A DNA stretch of 64,000 bases from Candidatus Saccharimonadales bacterium (GTDB lineage: Bacteria; Patescibacteriota; Saccharimonadia; Saccharimonadales; Saccharimonadaceae). Below the pieces are notes generated by a model that saw only the letters and a list, made by a program, of their open reading frames with translations, was not told the DNA's origin and ran no database searches. Positions 18,367-27,683 of this stretch are shown here, in pieces (positions within the stretch are counted from its first letter, which is position 1; each line of letters starts with the position of its first letter). The translations under genes were made by a program, and so were the position numbers. The stretch covers positions 1-64,000 of the forward strand of contig DASSDB010000004.1 of assembly GCA_035697325.1 (NCBI GenBank), given 5' to 3'.

Positions 18367-18705
18367 TCAGCGAGCTCGGGGTGATGAGCTAAGGCCGGTG
18401 TGATAGAGCGGGGCGAGAGTTTCGCACAAGCGAGACAACTCCTTGAGCTCCTGCTCATGAGTCACTTCAAACTCCTCCCAGGTCATGAGGGTGGGACCGC
18501 TGGGAGTAGCAGATGTGATTTTGTTTCGTACACGAGTGGTTGCCTGAATTAACAGGTATAGCGGCGCCATCGCAGCGACGAATGACGCGACGACAAAAAG
18601 TGCCCCGGGGATCGACTCGGGCACCAGTGTCGGAGCAACAGCGCCTGCGAGAAACATGCAGGCGATGAGCCAGGAGAATGCCAGAGTCAACTTAACCCAA
18701 AACAC
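18367..18705 (-). CDS. Small membrane protein, 112 aa
   Basis: Start GTG 18705 follows CAAGGAGATATT. Two hydrophobic segments are visible at about residues 4-28 and 33-55, followed by a charged cytoplasmic-type helix (EEFEVTHEQELKELSRLCE). It is a monocistronic cassette between rpsJ and rplC with its own hairpin. I do not recognise a family. Confidence 0.7.
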   Translation of the reverse strand: MFWVKLTLAFSWLIACMFLAGAVAPTLVPESIPGALFVVASFVAAMAPLYLLIQATTRVRNKITSATPSGPTLMTWEEFEVTHEQELKELSRLCETLAPLYHTGLSSSPRAR

Positions 18706-18789
18706 AATATCTCCTTGAAAGAGTCGTGGAAACAGGCCTTTAAAATAATAGCACGTCCAGTACGTTGGCGCGACGTAATAAAGATTTAT

Positions 18790-19035
18790 TTAAGAATTGT
18801 TCTGCTGGGTTGTTACGTCAACCCGGTCGTAGATGTTCTGTACTCTAACGGTAAGGAATATGGTCCATACACCTAGCCCAAGCACAAGAAGGCAAATGAT
18901 GAGCCAATAAAACGTCTGCTGACTGATACGAATGGTGAAAAATGGCTTTTCACCCGGATAAACGCGAAACGATCGCATTCTTTCTGCGCTTACAGATTTG
19001 CCAGAGCGCTTTGTTGTTTTTCTAGTTACAGCCAT
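18790..19035 (-). CDS. Single-pass membrane protein, 81 aa
   Basis: ATG 19035 follows AAGGGACAAACTT. The product has a very basic N-terminus (about 30 residues), one membrane helix at about residues 43-66 (WLIICLLVLGLGVWTIFLTV), and a short polar tail, suggesting an N-in orientation. Length and layout vaguely recall SecE, but SecE signatures are absent. It is divergent from the next gene. Confidence 0.65.
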   Translation of the reverse strand: MAVTRKTTKRSGKSVSAERMRSFRVYPGEKPFFTIRISQQTFYWLIICLLVLGLGVWTIFLTVRVQNIYDRVDVTTQQNNS

Positions 19036-19113
19036 AAGTTTGTCCCTTATTTAAATCGCTTAGTTTCATTATGCCGATTCAATTCGTTGCTTGCAAGGGT
19101 GAAAATACTTACG

Positions 19114-19119
19114 TATACT
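19114..19119 (+). promoter_or_regulatory. -10 box of the 108-aa membrane gene
   Basis: TATACT ends 8 nt before ATG 19128, predicting an essentially leaderless transcript. Confidence 0.5.
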
Positions 19120-19127
19120 AATAGGAA

Positions 19128-19454
19128 ATGACAAAACAAACATCTCGCAAAAAACAGAAAAAAGCTCGCGACAAAGCAACTTCGGCGAGCCGGGCTGACC
19201 GTGTATTTGAAACGGATGGTACTTATTTTCTAAAGTTGATCGCATTCGTCCTACTCGGAACTCTGTGGCTCAAATTTCAACAACCACTTGAGTGGCTGGG
19301 GATGCCTATTCATGGCATTCCAGTCGGGATGCTCGCTGGCCTTCTTTTGGTGCGCCAGTTTGAAAAAATGCAGTCCGATCGTAAAATCTGGTATGCGATT
19401 CTTGTCGTCGTGACGATTATTTGTTATTTCGTGCCCGCCGGCGTAGTGATATAG
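19128..19454 (+). CDS. Small multi-pass membrane protein, 108 aa
   Basis: A basic N-terminal segment (about 25 residues, SRKKQKKARDK) is followed by three hydrophobic segments at roughly 35-50, 58-73 and 86-106. The function is unknown. Codon use matches the housekeeping genes rather than the G+C-rich orphans. It lies immediately upstream of the rplC promoter. Confidence 0.7.
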   Translation: MTKQTSRKKQKKARDKATSASRADRVFETDGTYFLKLIAFVLLGTLWLKFQQPLEWLGMPIHGIPVGMLAGLLLVRQFEKMQSDRKIWYAILVVVTIICYFVPAGVVI

Positions 19455-19496
19455 TATTTTTAGCGGATTGTGAGGCGTCTCACTGAACTAAGGGTA

Positions 19497-19525
19497 TTGA
19501 CCCCTATTAACAAGTGTGCTATACT
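19497..19525 (+). promoter_or_regulatory. rplC operon promoter
   Basis: TTGACC (19497-19502), a 17-nt spacer and TATACT (19520-19525). This is one of the best promoters in the window and drives the rplC-rplO block. Confidence 0.85.
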
Positions 19526-19552
19526 CACAAGGTAACTTTATTACGTAATAAC

Positions 19553-19612
19553 AACTTGTTCTTGGTGAATTGGTAAGTCCTCTTTCAGGATACTGCCAGC
19601 CACCAAGAATTT
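19553..19612 (+). promoter_or_regulatory. Structured rplC leader
   Basis: A 9-bp stem (19559-19567 with 19601-19609) encloses a smaller helix (19578-19581 with 19587-19590). It lies between the promoter and rplC, where the S10 operons of other bacteria carry the L4-responsive leader. Control by a product of this operon is an inference. Confidence 0.5.
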
Positions 19613-19632
19613 TAAGTGGGAGCAAGAGGGCA

Positions 19633-20247
19633 ATGAAAGCACTTCTCGGTACCAAGATTGGTATGACCCAAATCATCAGCGAGAGCGGCGAGGCAGTTCC
19701 TGTCACGCTTATTCAAGCTGGCCCCGTGACTGTGACTCAGGTCAAGTCTGTCGAAACCGACGGCTACAACGCAGTCCAGGTGGCATATGGTGAGGGTAAG
19801 AACCTGAGCAAGGCCGTGGCTGGTCACGCAAAAACAGCCAAAGTGACTCCGAAGCATATTCGGGAGTTTCGTGTCGATTCACTACCAGAAGACCTGAAGG
19901 TCGGCGATGTGATTGACGTAACCAAGTTTGAACTAGGCGACATGGTGGACGCCACTGGAACAAGCAAGGGTAAAGGTTTTGCCGGAACGGTAAAGCGCCA
20001 CAACTTTAATACAAGCAAGAGCACCCACGGTGGTAACGGATATGTCCGCAAACCGGGATCTATCGGATCAATGTATCCACAAAAGGTCTTCAAGGGTAAG
20101 CGCATGGCTGGCCGTATGGGCGCAGAGCGTGTGACTGTAAAGAACCTTCAGGTTGCTTACATCGACGCTAGCTCAAACCTTATCGGCTTAAAAGGAGCAG
20201 TTCCTGGCCCTAAGCGCGGTCTCATCGTTATCGGAGGAAAAGCATAA
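19633..20247 (+). CDS. rplC: Ribosomal protein uL3
   Basis: A 50S assembly initiator near the peptidyl transferase centre. It has 204 residues from ATG 19633, which follows GCAAGAGGGCA; the longer ORF covers the leader. MKALLGTKIGMTQI and GKGFAGTVKRHNF are family signatures. The stop overlaps the rplD start by 1 nt. Confidence 0.97.
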   Translation: MKALLGTKIGMTQIISESGEAVPVTLIQAGPVTVTQVKSVETDGYNAVQVAYGEGKNLSKAVAGHAKTAKVTPKHIREFRVDSLPEDLKVGDVIDVTKFELGDMVDATGTSKGKGFAGTVKRHNFNTSKSTHGGNGYVRKPGSIGSMYPQKVFKGKRMAGRMGAERVTVKNLQVAYIDASSNLIGLKGAVPGPKRGLIVIGGKA

Positions 20248-20870
20248 TGGCTGAAGCTACTACAAAAGCGGCAACTCCTAAAACTGCTTTGCCGAAAGAA
20301 GTGTTTGGTGTTGAGGTGCCAAACCACGAGCTCCTAAAGCTCGCCTATGATGCATACCTCGCAAACAACCGTACTGCTAGCGCAACTACCTTGCAGCGCG
20401 GCGAAGTAAGCGGTGGTGGTAAAAAGCCATGGAACCAAAAGGGTACTGGTCGTGCTCGTGTTGGTTCTATCCGTAGCCCAATCTGGCGCGGCGGTGGTGT
20501 TGTGTTTGGTCCACGCGGCAACGAAAACTACACGCTTAAAGTTTCAAAGACGAGCAAGCGTGTCGCGCTTCGCCAAGCTTTGACACTTGCCAACGAGGCT
20601 AAAAAGATCGTTGTTAAGGATATCAAGACAACTGGTAAGACTGCCGAGATCGCGAAATTCCTCAGTGAGAATAAGCTTGATCGCAAGGTACTCGTGGTGG
20701 TAGAGGAGAAAACTCCAGAGTTGATCCGCGCCACGGCTAACCTTCAGAACGTACTTCTTATTAGCGCTAAATATTTGGCTGTCTATCACATCCTTAACGC
20801 CGACCACATCGTTCTTTCAACTAAATCTGTCTCTGTTATTACGGACTGGCTAGCTAAGGAGGAAGCGTAA
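20247..20870 (+). CDS. rplD: Ribosomal protein uL4
   Basis: This protein lines the exit tunnel; in other bacteria it is the autoregulator of the S10 operon. It has 207 residues, with the loop containing KPWNQKGTGRARVGSIRSP that reaches into the tunnel. An Ala/Thr/Lys N-terminal extension of about 15 residues is present. It is followed by rplW after 1 nt. Confidence 0.96.
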   Translation: MAEATTKAATPKTALPKEVFGVEVPNHELLKLAYDAYLANNRTASATTLQRGEVSGGGKKPWNQKGTGRARVGSIRSPIWRGGGVVFGPRGNENYTLKVSKTSKRVALRQALTLANEAKKIVVKDIKTTGKTAEIAKFLSENKLDRKVLVVVEEKTPELIRATANLQNVLLISAKYLAVYHILNADHIVLSTKSVSVITDWLAKEEA

Positions 20871-20871
20871 T

Positions 20872-21186
20872 ATGAACCTTATTAACGTTACTCCACGCGC
20901 AACTGAAAAAGCGTATGCGCAGAGCCAAAATAATGTCTACGTATTCAACGTTCCACTAGCTGCGAACAAACAGCAAATCGTTGATGCTGTAGAGTCTCAA
21001 TTTGAAGTAAAAGTAACTGGCATCAAAACATTGGTACAAAGTGGCAAAGCCGTTCGTTTCTCACGAGGCAAAAACCGCTACCCAGGCACAACCGCTCGTA
21101 AGGATTCTAAGAAGGCTTACGTCACGCTCGCCAAGGGTGACAGTATCCAGGTCTTTGAACAACCAGAAAGTGAGGAGAAGAAGTAA
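20872..21186 (+). CDS. rplW: Ribosomal protein uL23
   Basis: A protein at the tunnel exit and docking site for trigger factor and SRP, 104 residues. The segments TEKAYAQSQNNVYVFNV and NRYPGTTARKDSKKAYV fit the family. TAAGGAGGAAGCG at the rplD end is its ribosome-binding site. Confidence 0.94.
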   Translation: MNLINVTPRATEKAYAQSQNNVYVFNVPLAANKQQIVDAVESQFEVKVTGIKTLVQSGKAVRFSRGKNRYPGTTARKDSKKAYVTLAKGDSIQVFEQPESEEKK

Positions 21187-22025
21187 TGCCAATCCAAGCT
21201 TACAACCCAACTACTCCTGCACGTCGTGGTATGACCAGCCAAGATTTAAGCGAAATTACGACTCGTAAGCCGCTTAAAAGTCTGATCAAAAGCAAAAAGC
21301 AAAACGCAGGACGCAACAACACTGGCCGTATTACCGTCCGTCACCGTGGTGGTGGTGTAAAGCGGCACTATCGTCTGCTTAACCACCGACTTGCACCTGG
21401 TATAAAAGCAACAATCGAAGAGATCGAGTACGATCCTAACCGTTCTGCTCGTATCGCTCGAATCAAAGATCAGCACGGTCTTTACCATTACGTTCTTGCT
21501 GACACCAGTATGGTAAAAGGCAAGAAAATCGAAAGTGGCGCGGAAGCTCCAATTGAAAGCTCAAACCGTCTTCCACTTGCAAATATCCCTGTTGGTACAC
21601 AGATCTACGCTATTGAGATCAACCCAGGCAAGGGTGCTCAGATGGTACGATCTGCCGGTACAAAAGCACAGCTCATGGCAAAAGAAGGTGATTACGCCCA
21701 AGTGCGCTTACCTAGCGGCGAAGTTCGTAAATTCCGTCTTGAAGCCACGGCAGCTATTGGCGTTGTCGGTAACGTCCAGCACCAAAACATCAAAGTAGGT
21801 TCAGCTGGTCGAAAGCGCCGTAAAGGCATCCGCCCAACTGTCCGTGGCGTTGTTATGAACGCCGCAGACCACCCACACGGTGGTGGTGACGGTGGACGTC
21901 ATGGTAGCGGTAAACCGCCACGCACTCCATGGGGTCAATTGACACTCGGATACCGTACCCGTCGTCGTAAGAATACGAGCAGGTTAATCGTTAAAAGTCG
22001 CCACGATGCGAAGAGGAAGAGGTAG
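21186..22025 (+). CDS. rplB: Ribosomal protein uL2
   Basis: A core 50S protein needed for subunit joining and peptidyl transfer, 279 residues. The signature HPHGGGDGGRHGSGKPPRTP near residues 229-246 contains the conserved histidine. The stop of rplW overlaps its start by 1 nt, and rpsS follows after 3 nt. Confidence 0.97.
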   Translation: MPIQAYNPTTPARRGMTSQDLSEITTRKPLKSLIKSKKQNAGRNNTGRITVRHRGGGVKRHYRLLNHRLAPGIKATIEEIEYDPNRSARIARIKDQHGLYHYVLADTSMVKGKKIESGAEAPIESSNRLPLANIPVGTQIYAIEINPGKGAQMVRSAGTKAQLMAKEGDYAQVRLPSGEVRKFRLEATAAIGVVGNVQHQNIKVGSAGRKRRKGIRPTVRGVVMNAADHPHGGGDGGRHGSGKPPRTPWGQLTLGYRTRRRKNTSRLIVKSRHDAKRKR

Positions 22026-22028
22026 TAT

Positions 22029-22295
22029 ATGAGCCGATCACTCAAAAAAGGTCCGTTCATTGACGCCAAGCTTGCTAAAAAAGTGGCGGGCTTGAGCGCC
22101 GATGATCGCACTATCATCAAAACGTGGGCGCGTGCAAGTACTATCGCGCCAGATATGGTAGGTCGGACGATCGCCGTTCATAACGGTCGCGTTCACGTAC
22201 CCGTGCTTATCTCGGAAAACATGGTTGGTCATAAACTCGGTGAGTTTAGCCCAACTCGTAAGTTCCGCAAGCACGGTGGAAAGGATAAGAAGTAA
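22029..22295 (+). CDS. rpsS: Ribosomal protein uS19
   Basis: A 30S head protein contacting S13, 88 residues. It shows [12 protein letters not shown] and [23 protein letters not shown]. It overlaps rplV by 1 nt (TAATG). Confidence 0.96.
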   Translation: MSRSLKKGPFIDAKLAKKVAGLSADDRTIIKTWARASTIAPDMVGRTIAVHNGRVHVPVLISENMVGHKLGEFSPTRKFRKHGGKDKK

Positions 22296-22693
22296 TGGCA
22301 GAAGTTAAGACTGTCCGTGCCTACATTAAGGGTGTTGATCAAGCTCCGCGCAAGGTTTCTCTTGTTGCCGGCTTGGTTCGTGGTCGTAGTGTCGCAGACG
22401 CACTTGTTATCCTTGAGCACACGCCAAAGCGCGCCGCACTCGCTCTTAAAAAGGCGATTGCAAGTGCGCAGGCAAATGCGGTAAATACGCATGGTCTCGA
22501 TGGTAAAACGCTCGAAATCAAAACGTTGAGTATTACCACTGGTCCTCGTCTTCGCCGTTTTAAGCCTGCTAGCCGCGGTCGTGCGCTTCCATTCCAGAAG
22601 AAATCTAGCCACATCCTCGTAGAGGTGTCAGGCGCCGAAAAGCCTAAGAAGAAGCCAGCTGCTAAAACAGCTGCCCCTAAGGAGGAAAAATAA
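22295..22693 (+). CDS. rplV: Ribosomal protein uL22
   Basis: A tunnel-lining protein with the long beta-hairpin TTGPRLRRFKPASRGRA. It has 132 residues, including a Lys/Ala-rich C-terminal tail of about 20 residues beyond the usual fold. It is followed immediately by rpsC. Confidence 0.95.
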   Translation: MAEVKTVRAYIKGVDQAPRKVSLVAGLVRGRSVADALVILEHTPKRAALALKKAIASAQANAVNTHGLDGKTLEIKTLSITTGPRLRRFKPASRGRALPFQKKSSHILVEVSGAEKPKKKPAAKTAAPKEEK

Positions 22694-23323
22694 ATGGGCC
22701 AAAAAGTAAACCCAATTAGCTTCCGCCTCCAGGTTCACAAGAACTGGGACTCTCGCTGGTTCGCTGGTAAGCGTGACTTTGCCCGTTGGCTCGCGGAAGA
22801 TATTAAGATTCGTGAACTGATCGAAAAGAAGTTTGCGTCTCGTCCAACTATCAATCGTATTGAAATTGAACGTTCAGCTAACCTCACCACTATTACGATT
22901 CACACGGCAAAAGCCGGTGTGGTTATCGGTCGTGGTGGTGCTGGTGTAACTGAGCTAAAAGCTCAGATCGAAAAAATCTCCAGCCTTCCGGTACGTATTA
23001 ACATTGAAGAAGTAAAGCGTCCGGAACTTGCTGCGAAGCTCGTTGCAGAAAACATCGCTCGTCAACTCGAACGCCGTATTAACTTCCGCCGTGCAACCAA
23101 AATGGCTGCTCAAAACACCATCAATGCTGGTGCGAAAGGTATCCGTATCGAGGTAGCAGGGCGATTGAACAACGCTGAAATGGCTCGCCGCGAAAAGGTG
23201 ATTGAGGGCTCTGTGCCACTTCATACGCTTCGCGCAGACATCGACTTTCACACTGCTCGCGCGCAGACACCTGCCGGAATTATCGGTGTGAAGGTATGGA
23301 TTTACAAGGGTGAAAGGAGCTAA
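22694..23323 (+). CDS. rpsC: Ribosomal protein uS3
   Basis: An mRNA-entry and helicase-site protein of the 30S head, 209 residues. The KH domain carries the GxxG-type motif [10 protein letters not shown], and the C-terminal domain contains [13 protein letters not shown] 22694 follows AAGGAGGAAAAATAA at the rplV end. Confidence 0.97.
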   Translation: MGQKVNPISFRLQVHKNWDSRWFAGKRDFARWLAEDIKIRELIEKKFASRPTINRIEIERSANLTTITIHTAKAGVVIGRGGAGVTELKAQIEKISSLPVRINIEEVKRPELAAKLVAENIARQLERRINFRRATKMAAQNTINAGAKGIRIEVAGRLNNAEMARREKVIEGSVPLHTLRADIDFHTARAQTPAGIIGVKVWIYKGERS

Positions 23324-23328
23324 TCGAT

Positions 23329-23742
23329 ATGTTACTACCAAAGAAAACTAAGTATCGAAAAGTTCGTAAAGGCAAGAACGATGGTGCTGCGACTCGCGGT
23401 CACTACGTAGCCTTTGGTGATTATGGTCTCCAATCACTCGCAAACAACGATGTAACCTCACGCCAAATTGAGTCAGCTCGTCAGGCGATGACCCGCTACA
23501 TCAAGCGTGGTGGTAAAATCTGGATCCGCATCTTCCCTCACATTCCTGTAACACGTAAGCCTCAGGATGTAAAAATGGGTGGTGGTAAAGGAAACCCTGA
23601 GTTCTTTGTTGCCAAGGTAAAACCTGGAACAATCCTGTTTGAAATGAAGGGTGTATCGGAGGAAGTAGCTCGTGAGGCAATGCGCCTTGCTAGTCATAAA
23701 CTTCCTGTGAAAACTAAATTTGTAAAGCGAGAGGAAGCATAG
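23329..23742 (+). CDS. rplP: Ribosomal protein uL16
   Basis: A 50S protein at the A-site tRNA elbow, 137 residues. [16 protein letters not shown] and [21 protein letters not shown] are canonical. GAAAGGAGC lies in the rpsC end upstream. Confidence 0.96.
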   Translation: MLLPKKTKYRKVRKGKNDGAATRGHYVAFGDYGLQSLANNDVTSRQIESARQAMTRYIKRGGKIWIRIFPHIPVTRKPQDVKMGGGKGNPEFFVAKVKPGTILFEMKGVSEEVAREAMRLASHKLPVKTKFVKREEA

Positions 23743-23743
23743 T

Positions 23744-23965
23744 ATGGCTGAGAAAAAGACAACCAAAACCGCTTCTGAAGTGAAAACTGTGGAGCAACTG
23801 AAGACCGACCTTGCTGCGAAGCAAAAGGATCTTCTTGATGCAAAGCGTTCTCACGCCGCCGGTGAACTGGTAAACCCTCGTGTTCTTACCAGCACCCGTA
23901 AAGAAATCGCTCGTCTTCACACCGCAATTCGCGCGGCTGAATTAGAGCAGAAGGAGAGTAACTAA
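23744..23965 (+). CDS. rpmC: Ribosomal protein uL29
   Basis: A small two-helix protein at the tunnel exit, 73 residues. It carries an N-terminal Lys/Thr extension of about 12 residues and the family motif QKDLLDAKRSHAAGELVNPR. It lies between rplP and rpsQ as in other spc-type clusters. Confidence 0.93.
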   Translation: MAEKKTTKTASEVKTVEQLKTDLAAKQKDLLDAKRSHAAGELVNPRVLTSTRKEIARLHTAIRAAELEQKESN

Positions 23966-23966
23966 T

Positions 23967-24245
23967 ATGGCCAAGACATTGACCGGTATCGTGACCTCAG
24001 CGTTACGCGACAAAACCATTACCGTCACTGTAACTAGTCGTGAGACTCATCCTATTTATAAGAAGCAATACACCGTTTCTCGTAAATACACCGCTCACGA
24101 CGAGAACAACGAGGCAAACCTCGGCGATAAGGTAATGATCATCGAAACCCGTCCAATCTCAAAGACGAAGAGCTTTAAGCTCGACAAGGTTCTCGAGAAG
24201 TCTGTCGGATCAATCGAACTTAAAGAAGACGAGGTTGCGGCGTAA
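23967..24245 (+). CDS. rpsQ: Ribosomal protein uS17
   Basis: A primary 16S rRNA binder of OB fold, 92 residues. It shows [20 protein letters not shown] and [17 protein letters not shown]. It overlaps the rplN start by 1 nt. Confidence 0.95.
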   Translation: MAKTLTGIVTSALRDKTITVTVTSRETHPIYKKQYTVSRKYTAHDENNEANLGDKVMIIETRPISKTKSFKLDKVLEKSVGSIELKEDEVAA

Positions 24246-24613
24246 TGATCCAACAAGAATCTCGTCTAAAAGTGACCGACAACTCAGGTGCAAAGGAAAT
24301 CCTTTGTATCCGAGTACTCGGCGGTACAAAGCGTCGTTATGCACGCGTTGGTGACATCATTGTTGCCACCGTCAAAGACGCAAACCCAACAGGCAACGTT
24401 AAGAAGAAATCTGTTGTAAAAGCAGTTGTTGTACGTACTCGCGATCAGATCCAGCGTAAAGATGGAAGTACGATTGCATTTGACGACAATGCCGCAGTTA
24501 TCATCAACGAAGATAAAACCCCTAAGGCAACTCGTGTATTTGGCCCCGTGCCACGCGAACTTCGTGACCTTGGCTACGCCAAGATCATTAGCCTAGCTCC
24601 GGAGGTACTCTAA
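24245..24613 (+). CDS. rplN: Ribosomal protein uL14
   Basis: An inter-subunit bridge protein and docking site for RsfS, 122 residues. [18 protein letters not shown] and [10 protein letters not shown] are canonical. rplX follows after 1 nt. Confidence 0.97.
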   Translation: MIQQESRLKVTDNSGAKEILCIRVLGGTKRRYARVGDIIVATVKDANPTGNVKKKSVVKAVVVRTRDQIQRKDGSTIAFDDNAAVIINEDKTPKATRVFGPVPRELRDLGYAKIISLAPEVL

Positions 24614-24614
24614 T

Positions 24615-24935
24615 ATGGCTCAGCGTATTAAAAAAGATGACGTCGTAAAGATTATTTCTGGGAGCAAAAAAGGAACAACCGGTAAGGTTCTTGCCGTACT
24701 TCCTGGTAAAGGTGCATTGGTTGAAGGTGTTGGTACAAAACACCGCCACGTAAAACCAAGCCAGGCCAACCCGCGCGGTGGTTCAAAGGACATCCACGTA
24801 CCAACTCCGCTTCATAAGCTTGCGGTTGTGGTTGACGAAAAAGCCGGCAAAACAAGTCGCGTAGGATATGTTAAGAATGCCGACGGTGCCAAGATTCGTT
24901 TGGCGCGTCAGGCTAAAAATAAGGAGATCAAGTAA
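24615..24935 (+). CDS. rplX: Ribosomal protein uL24
   Basis: A 50S assembly initiator with a KOW motif (KKDDVVKIISGSKKGTTGKV), 106 residues. It overlaps the rplE start by 1 nt. Confidence 0.95.
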   Translation: MAQRIKKDDVVKIISGSKKGTTGKVLAVLPGKGALVEGVGTKHRHVKPSQANPRGGSKDIHVPTPLHKLAVVVDEKAGKTSRVGYVKNADGAKIRLARQAKNKEIK

Positions 24936-25513
24936 TGGCTAAAACAGCTAACTCGACCGCTCCTCGCTTGAAAGCTTTATACAAGGATACTCTTGTCAAA
25001 GAACTCCAAGCCGAATTGAACCTAGCAAATCCGCACCAAGTGCCAAAGCTAGAGAAAATCGTCGTAAGCGTAGGAATCGGTAAAAATAAAGACGATAAGC
25101 GTCACTACGAAGTTGTTCGCAACACGCTAACAAAAATTACCGGCCAGGCACCAGTTGACCGTATGGCTAAGAAATCTATCGCAGGTTTCAAGATCCGTGC
25201 TGGCATGAACCGTGTCGGTATCAGTGTGACGCTCCGCGATCACCGCATGTACGAATTTCTCGATCGTCTCGTTAACGTCGCATTGCCTCGTGTCCGCGAC
25301 TTTCATGGTGTAAAAGCCAAGTTTGACAAAGGTGGTAACTACAACCTTGGAATCGTTGAGCAGTCTATTTTTCCAGAGCTTACCTTCGAGGAAACACAGG
25401 TACTCCACGGTCTTCAGGTAACATTTTCTATCAAAAACCATAATCCAAGCCACTCACGTGCGCTTTTGGAGAAATTTGGTATTCCATTCGAGAAGGAAGG
25501 GGGCAAGCGCTAA
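24935..25513 (+). CDS. rplE: Ribosomal protein uL5
   Basis: A central-protuberance protein binding 5S rRNA and P-site tRNA, 192 residues. It shows [34 protein letters not shown] and [15 protein letters not shown]. An N-terminal extension of about 10 residues is present. It overlaps rpsN by 1 nt. Confidence 0.96.
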   Translation: MAKTANSTAPRLKALYKDTLVKELQAELNLANPHQVPKLEKIVVSVGIGKNKDDKRHYEVVRNTLTKITGQAPVDRMAKKSIAGFKIRAGMNRVGISVTLRDHRMYEFLDRLVNVALPRVRDFHGVKAKFDKGGNYNLGIVEQSIFPELTFEETQVLHGLQVTFSIKNHNPSHSRALLEKFGIPFEKEGGKR

Positions 25514-25782
25514 TGGCTAAGAAATCTATGATCGCTCGCGACAAAAAGCGTCAAATGCTCATTGCGAAATTCGCAGCAAAACGTGCCGAACTAAAGGAGC
25601 TTGGTGACCTCGAAGGTCTCCAGAAGCTTCCACGCAACAGTAGTCCAGTTCGCTGGAAAAACCGTGACGCGCTTGATGGCCGACCACGTGGATACATGCG
25701 TCGTTTTGGCCTCACCCGTATCAATTTCCGCACAAAAGCGTCTAAGGGCGAAATCCCAGGTGTTACAAAGAGTAGTTGGTAA
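25513..25782 (+). CDS. rpsN: Ribosomal protein uS14, zinc-free form
   Basis: A 30S head protein, 89 residues. The conserved segment [17 protein letters not shown] and the C-terminal [11 protein letters not shown] identify it. It is the long, cysteine-free type; the zinc-ribbon CxxC pairs of the short type are absent. It contributes to the zinc-free pattern of this window. Confidence 0.96.
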   Translation: MAKKSMIARDKKRQMLIAKFAAKRAELKELGDLEGLQKLPRNSSPVRWKNRDALDGRPRGYMRRFGLTRINFRTKASKGEIPGVTKSSW

Positions 25783-25800
25783 GAAGGAAAGGAATTAGAT

Positions 25801-26202
25801 ATGTCACTACAATCAACTGACCCAATCGCCGACCTTCTGACCCGTATTCGAAACGCGGCCATGGTTGGTAAGAACGAAATTCGTGTTCCTTCGAGCAAGC
25901 TCAAGAAAACAATCGCCGAGCAGCTCAAGAAGCACAACTACCTTACAGATGTAAAAGTAGAAGCTGGAAAGCCACGTGATACACTTGTTATCACTATCAA
26001 TAAACCAGGCGAGAACAGCACCATTAGCGAAATTACTCGTATGAGTAAACCGGGGCGCCGTGTGTACGTTAGTGCAAACGACATTCCACGCGTGAAAAGC
26101 GGTCGTGGTATGGTGCTCGTGAGTACTTCTAAGGGAGTATTAACCGGCCAGGAAGCAGTAAAAGAACGCCTCGGTGGTGAACTCCTCCTTAAGGTGTACT
26201 AA
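25801..26202 (+). CDS. rpsH: Ribosomal protein uS8
   Basis: A central-domain 16S rRNA binder and regulator of the spc operon in E. coli, 133 residues. It shows DPIADLLTRIRNAAMVGK and GRGMVLVSTSKGVLTGQEA. AAGGAAAGGAATTAG precedes ATG 25801. Confidence 0.96.
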   Translation: MSLQSTDPIADLLTRIRNAAMVGKNEIRVPSSKLKKTIAEQLKKHNYLTDVKVEAGKPRDTLVITINKPGENSTISEITRMSKPGRRVYVSANDIPRVKSGRGMVLVSTSKGVLTGQEAVKERLGGELLLKVY

Positions 26203-26225
26203 TAAAGAATTAAAAGGAAGTAGAT

Positions 26226-26759
26226 ATGAGTCGAATCGGAAAACTACCAATTGACGTACCAGCCGGTGTGACAATCACGGTCGACGAGAGTGAGATCTCA
26301 GTTAAGGGCCCTAAAGGCGAATTGACTGTTCCTCACCTCAGCGACGTGACAGTTACCCTTGAAGGTACACAAGCAATCGTTACTCGTAAGGATGACGAAC
26401 GAGTGGCAAAAGCACAGCATGGCTTGCAACGAGCACTCCTTAATAACGCCGTTGTGGGTGTGACAAAAGGCTTTGAGAAAAAGCTTGAAGTAAACGGCGT
26501 TGGTTTCCGCGTGAGTGGTGGTGGCCAGGCTATCGAGATGGCCCTAGGCTTTTCTCACCCCGTTAAATACGAAGCGCCAGCTGGCATTACACTTACTGTA
26601 AACAAGATGGAAATTGTCGTTTCAGGAATTGATAAACAAGCTGTCGGACAGGTTGCGGCTGAAATTCGCGCGCTCAAGAAACCTGAGCCATACAAGGGCA
26701 AGGGAATTAAATATGCTGACGAAGTGATCCTTCGAAAAGCAGGAAAGGCTGGTAAGTAA
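26226..26759 (+). CDS. rplF: Ribosomal protein uL6
   Basis: A 50S protein near the factor-binding site, 177 residues in two repeated domains. MSRIGKLPIDVPAGV and KKPEPYKGKGIKYADE are canonical. Confidence 0.97.
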   Translation: MSRIGKLPIDVPAGVTITVDESEISVKGPKGELTVPHLSDVTVTLEGTQAIVTRKDDERVAKAQHGLQRALLNNAVVGVTKGFEKKLEVNGVGFRVSGGGQAIEMALGFSHPVKYEAPAGITLTVNKMEIVVSGIDKQAVGQVAAEIRALKKPEPYKGKGIKYADEVILRKAGKAGK

Positions 26760-26761
26760 CC

Positions 26762-27115
26762 ATGAGTAATCTTGCAAAGAAACTACTTGGTAAGAGTCTT
26801 CGTAAAAACCGTGTTCGTAGTAAGGTTAGTGGTGTTGCTACGCGTCCTCGCCTTACCGTTACTATCAGCAACAAGCACGTAAGTGCACAGCTTATCGACG
26901 ACGAAAAGCAAAAAACACTAGCGGCAAGTACAACGGTCGGCACAAAGCAAGACGGATCGCTTGCTGATCAAGCGGCATGGGTTGGTGCAGACATTGCCAA
27001 GAAGGCGAAAAAGGCTAAAATCACAGCAGTTGTATTCGATCGCAACGGTCGTCAGTATGCGAAAAGGCTTGCAGCTCTTGCCGACGCTGCTCGCAAGGAA
27101 GGATTGGAGTTCTAG
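26762..27115 (+). CDS. rplR: Ribosomal protein uL18
   Basis: A 5S rRNA-binding protein of the central protuberance, 117 residues. It shows a basic N-terminus, RPRLTVTISNKHVSAQLIDD and AVVFDRNGRQYAKRLAALAD. rpsE follows after 1 nt. Confidence 0.95.
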   Translation: MSNLAKKLLGKSLRKNRVRSKVSGVATRPRLTVTISNKHVSAQLIDDEKQKTLAASTTVGTKQDGSLADQAAWVGADIAKKAKKAKITAVVFDRNGRQYAKRLAALADAARKEGLEF

Positions 27116-27116
27116 T

Positions 27117-27683
27117 ATGGCTATGCAAGCTAAAAATGATACTCGCGGACGTGGTAATAACCGACGCCCGGAACAAACAGAAGAGCAGAAGCAATTCGAA
27201 GAGCTCGTTATTAACATCGACCGTGTTGCCCGTGTGGTAAAGGGTGGACGCCGTTTCCGCTTCAAAGCCCTTGTCGTTGTAGGTGACCGCAAGACTAAGG
27301 TTGGTGTCGGTGTCGCTAAGGGCGCTGATGTTCAAACCGCAATTGCAAAAGCTGCCGATGTTGCAAAAAAGAGTCTTATTACCATCCCAATTTCAGGTGA
27401 TACCATTCCTCACGACGCAGAGGTAAAGGTCTCTGGTGCACAGGTGCTCATTAAACCTGCTGCTCCTGGTACCGGTATTATTGCCGGTGGTGTTGTCCGT
27501 TCGATCATTGGTGTGACTGGTGTTCGCAACCTGCTTTCTAAGTCACTTGGTTCGACCAATAAAGTTAACATCGCATATGCAACAATCGATGCACTGAAGA
27601 GCCTTGTTCCTAAGGAAGAGTGGCTTAATGCACCCAAGAAAAAAGCTGCTCCTAAAAAAGAAGCTAAAGAGGAGACGAAGTAA
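27117..27683 (+). CDS. rpsE: Ribosomal protein uS5
   Basis: A decoding-fidelity protein of the 30S, 188 residues from ATG 27117; the longer ORF from 26961 is out of context inside rplR. It contains RVVKGGRRFRFKALVVVGD and a Lys/Ala-rich tail. In other bacteria rpmD (uL30) follows. Here the stop overlaps rplO directly, so uL30 is missing, as reported for CPR bacteria. Confidence 0.96.
   Translation: MAMQAKNDTRGRGNNRRPEQTEEQKQFEELVINIDRVARVVKGGRRFRFKALVVVGDRKTKVGVGVAKGADVQTAIAKAADVAKKSLITIPISGDTIPHDAEVKVSGAQVLIKPAAPGTGIIAGGVVRSIIGVTGVRNLLSKSLGSTNKVNIAYATIDALKSLVPKEEWLNAPKKKAAPKKEAKEETK

Noticed and set aside
18790-19035. SecE
   Set aside because: Size and one membrane helix fit loosely, but the conserved cytoplasmic helix and the VxWPsr-type motif before the membrane segment are missing.
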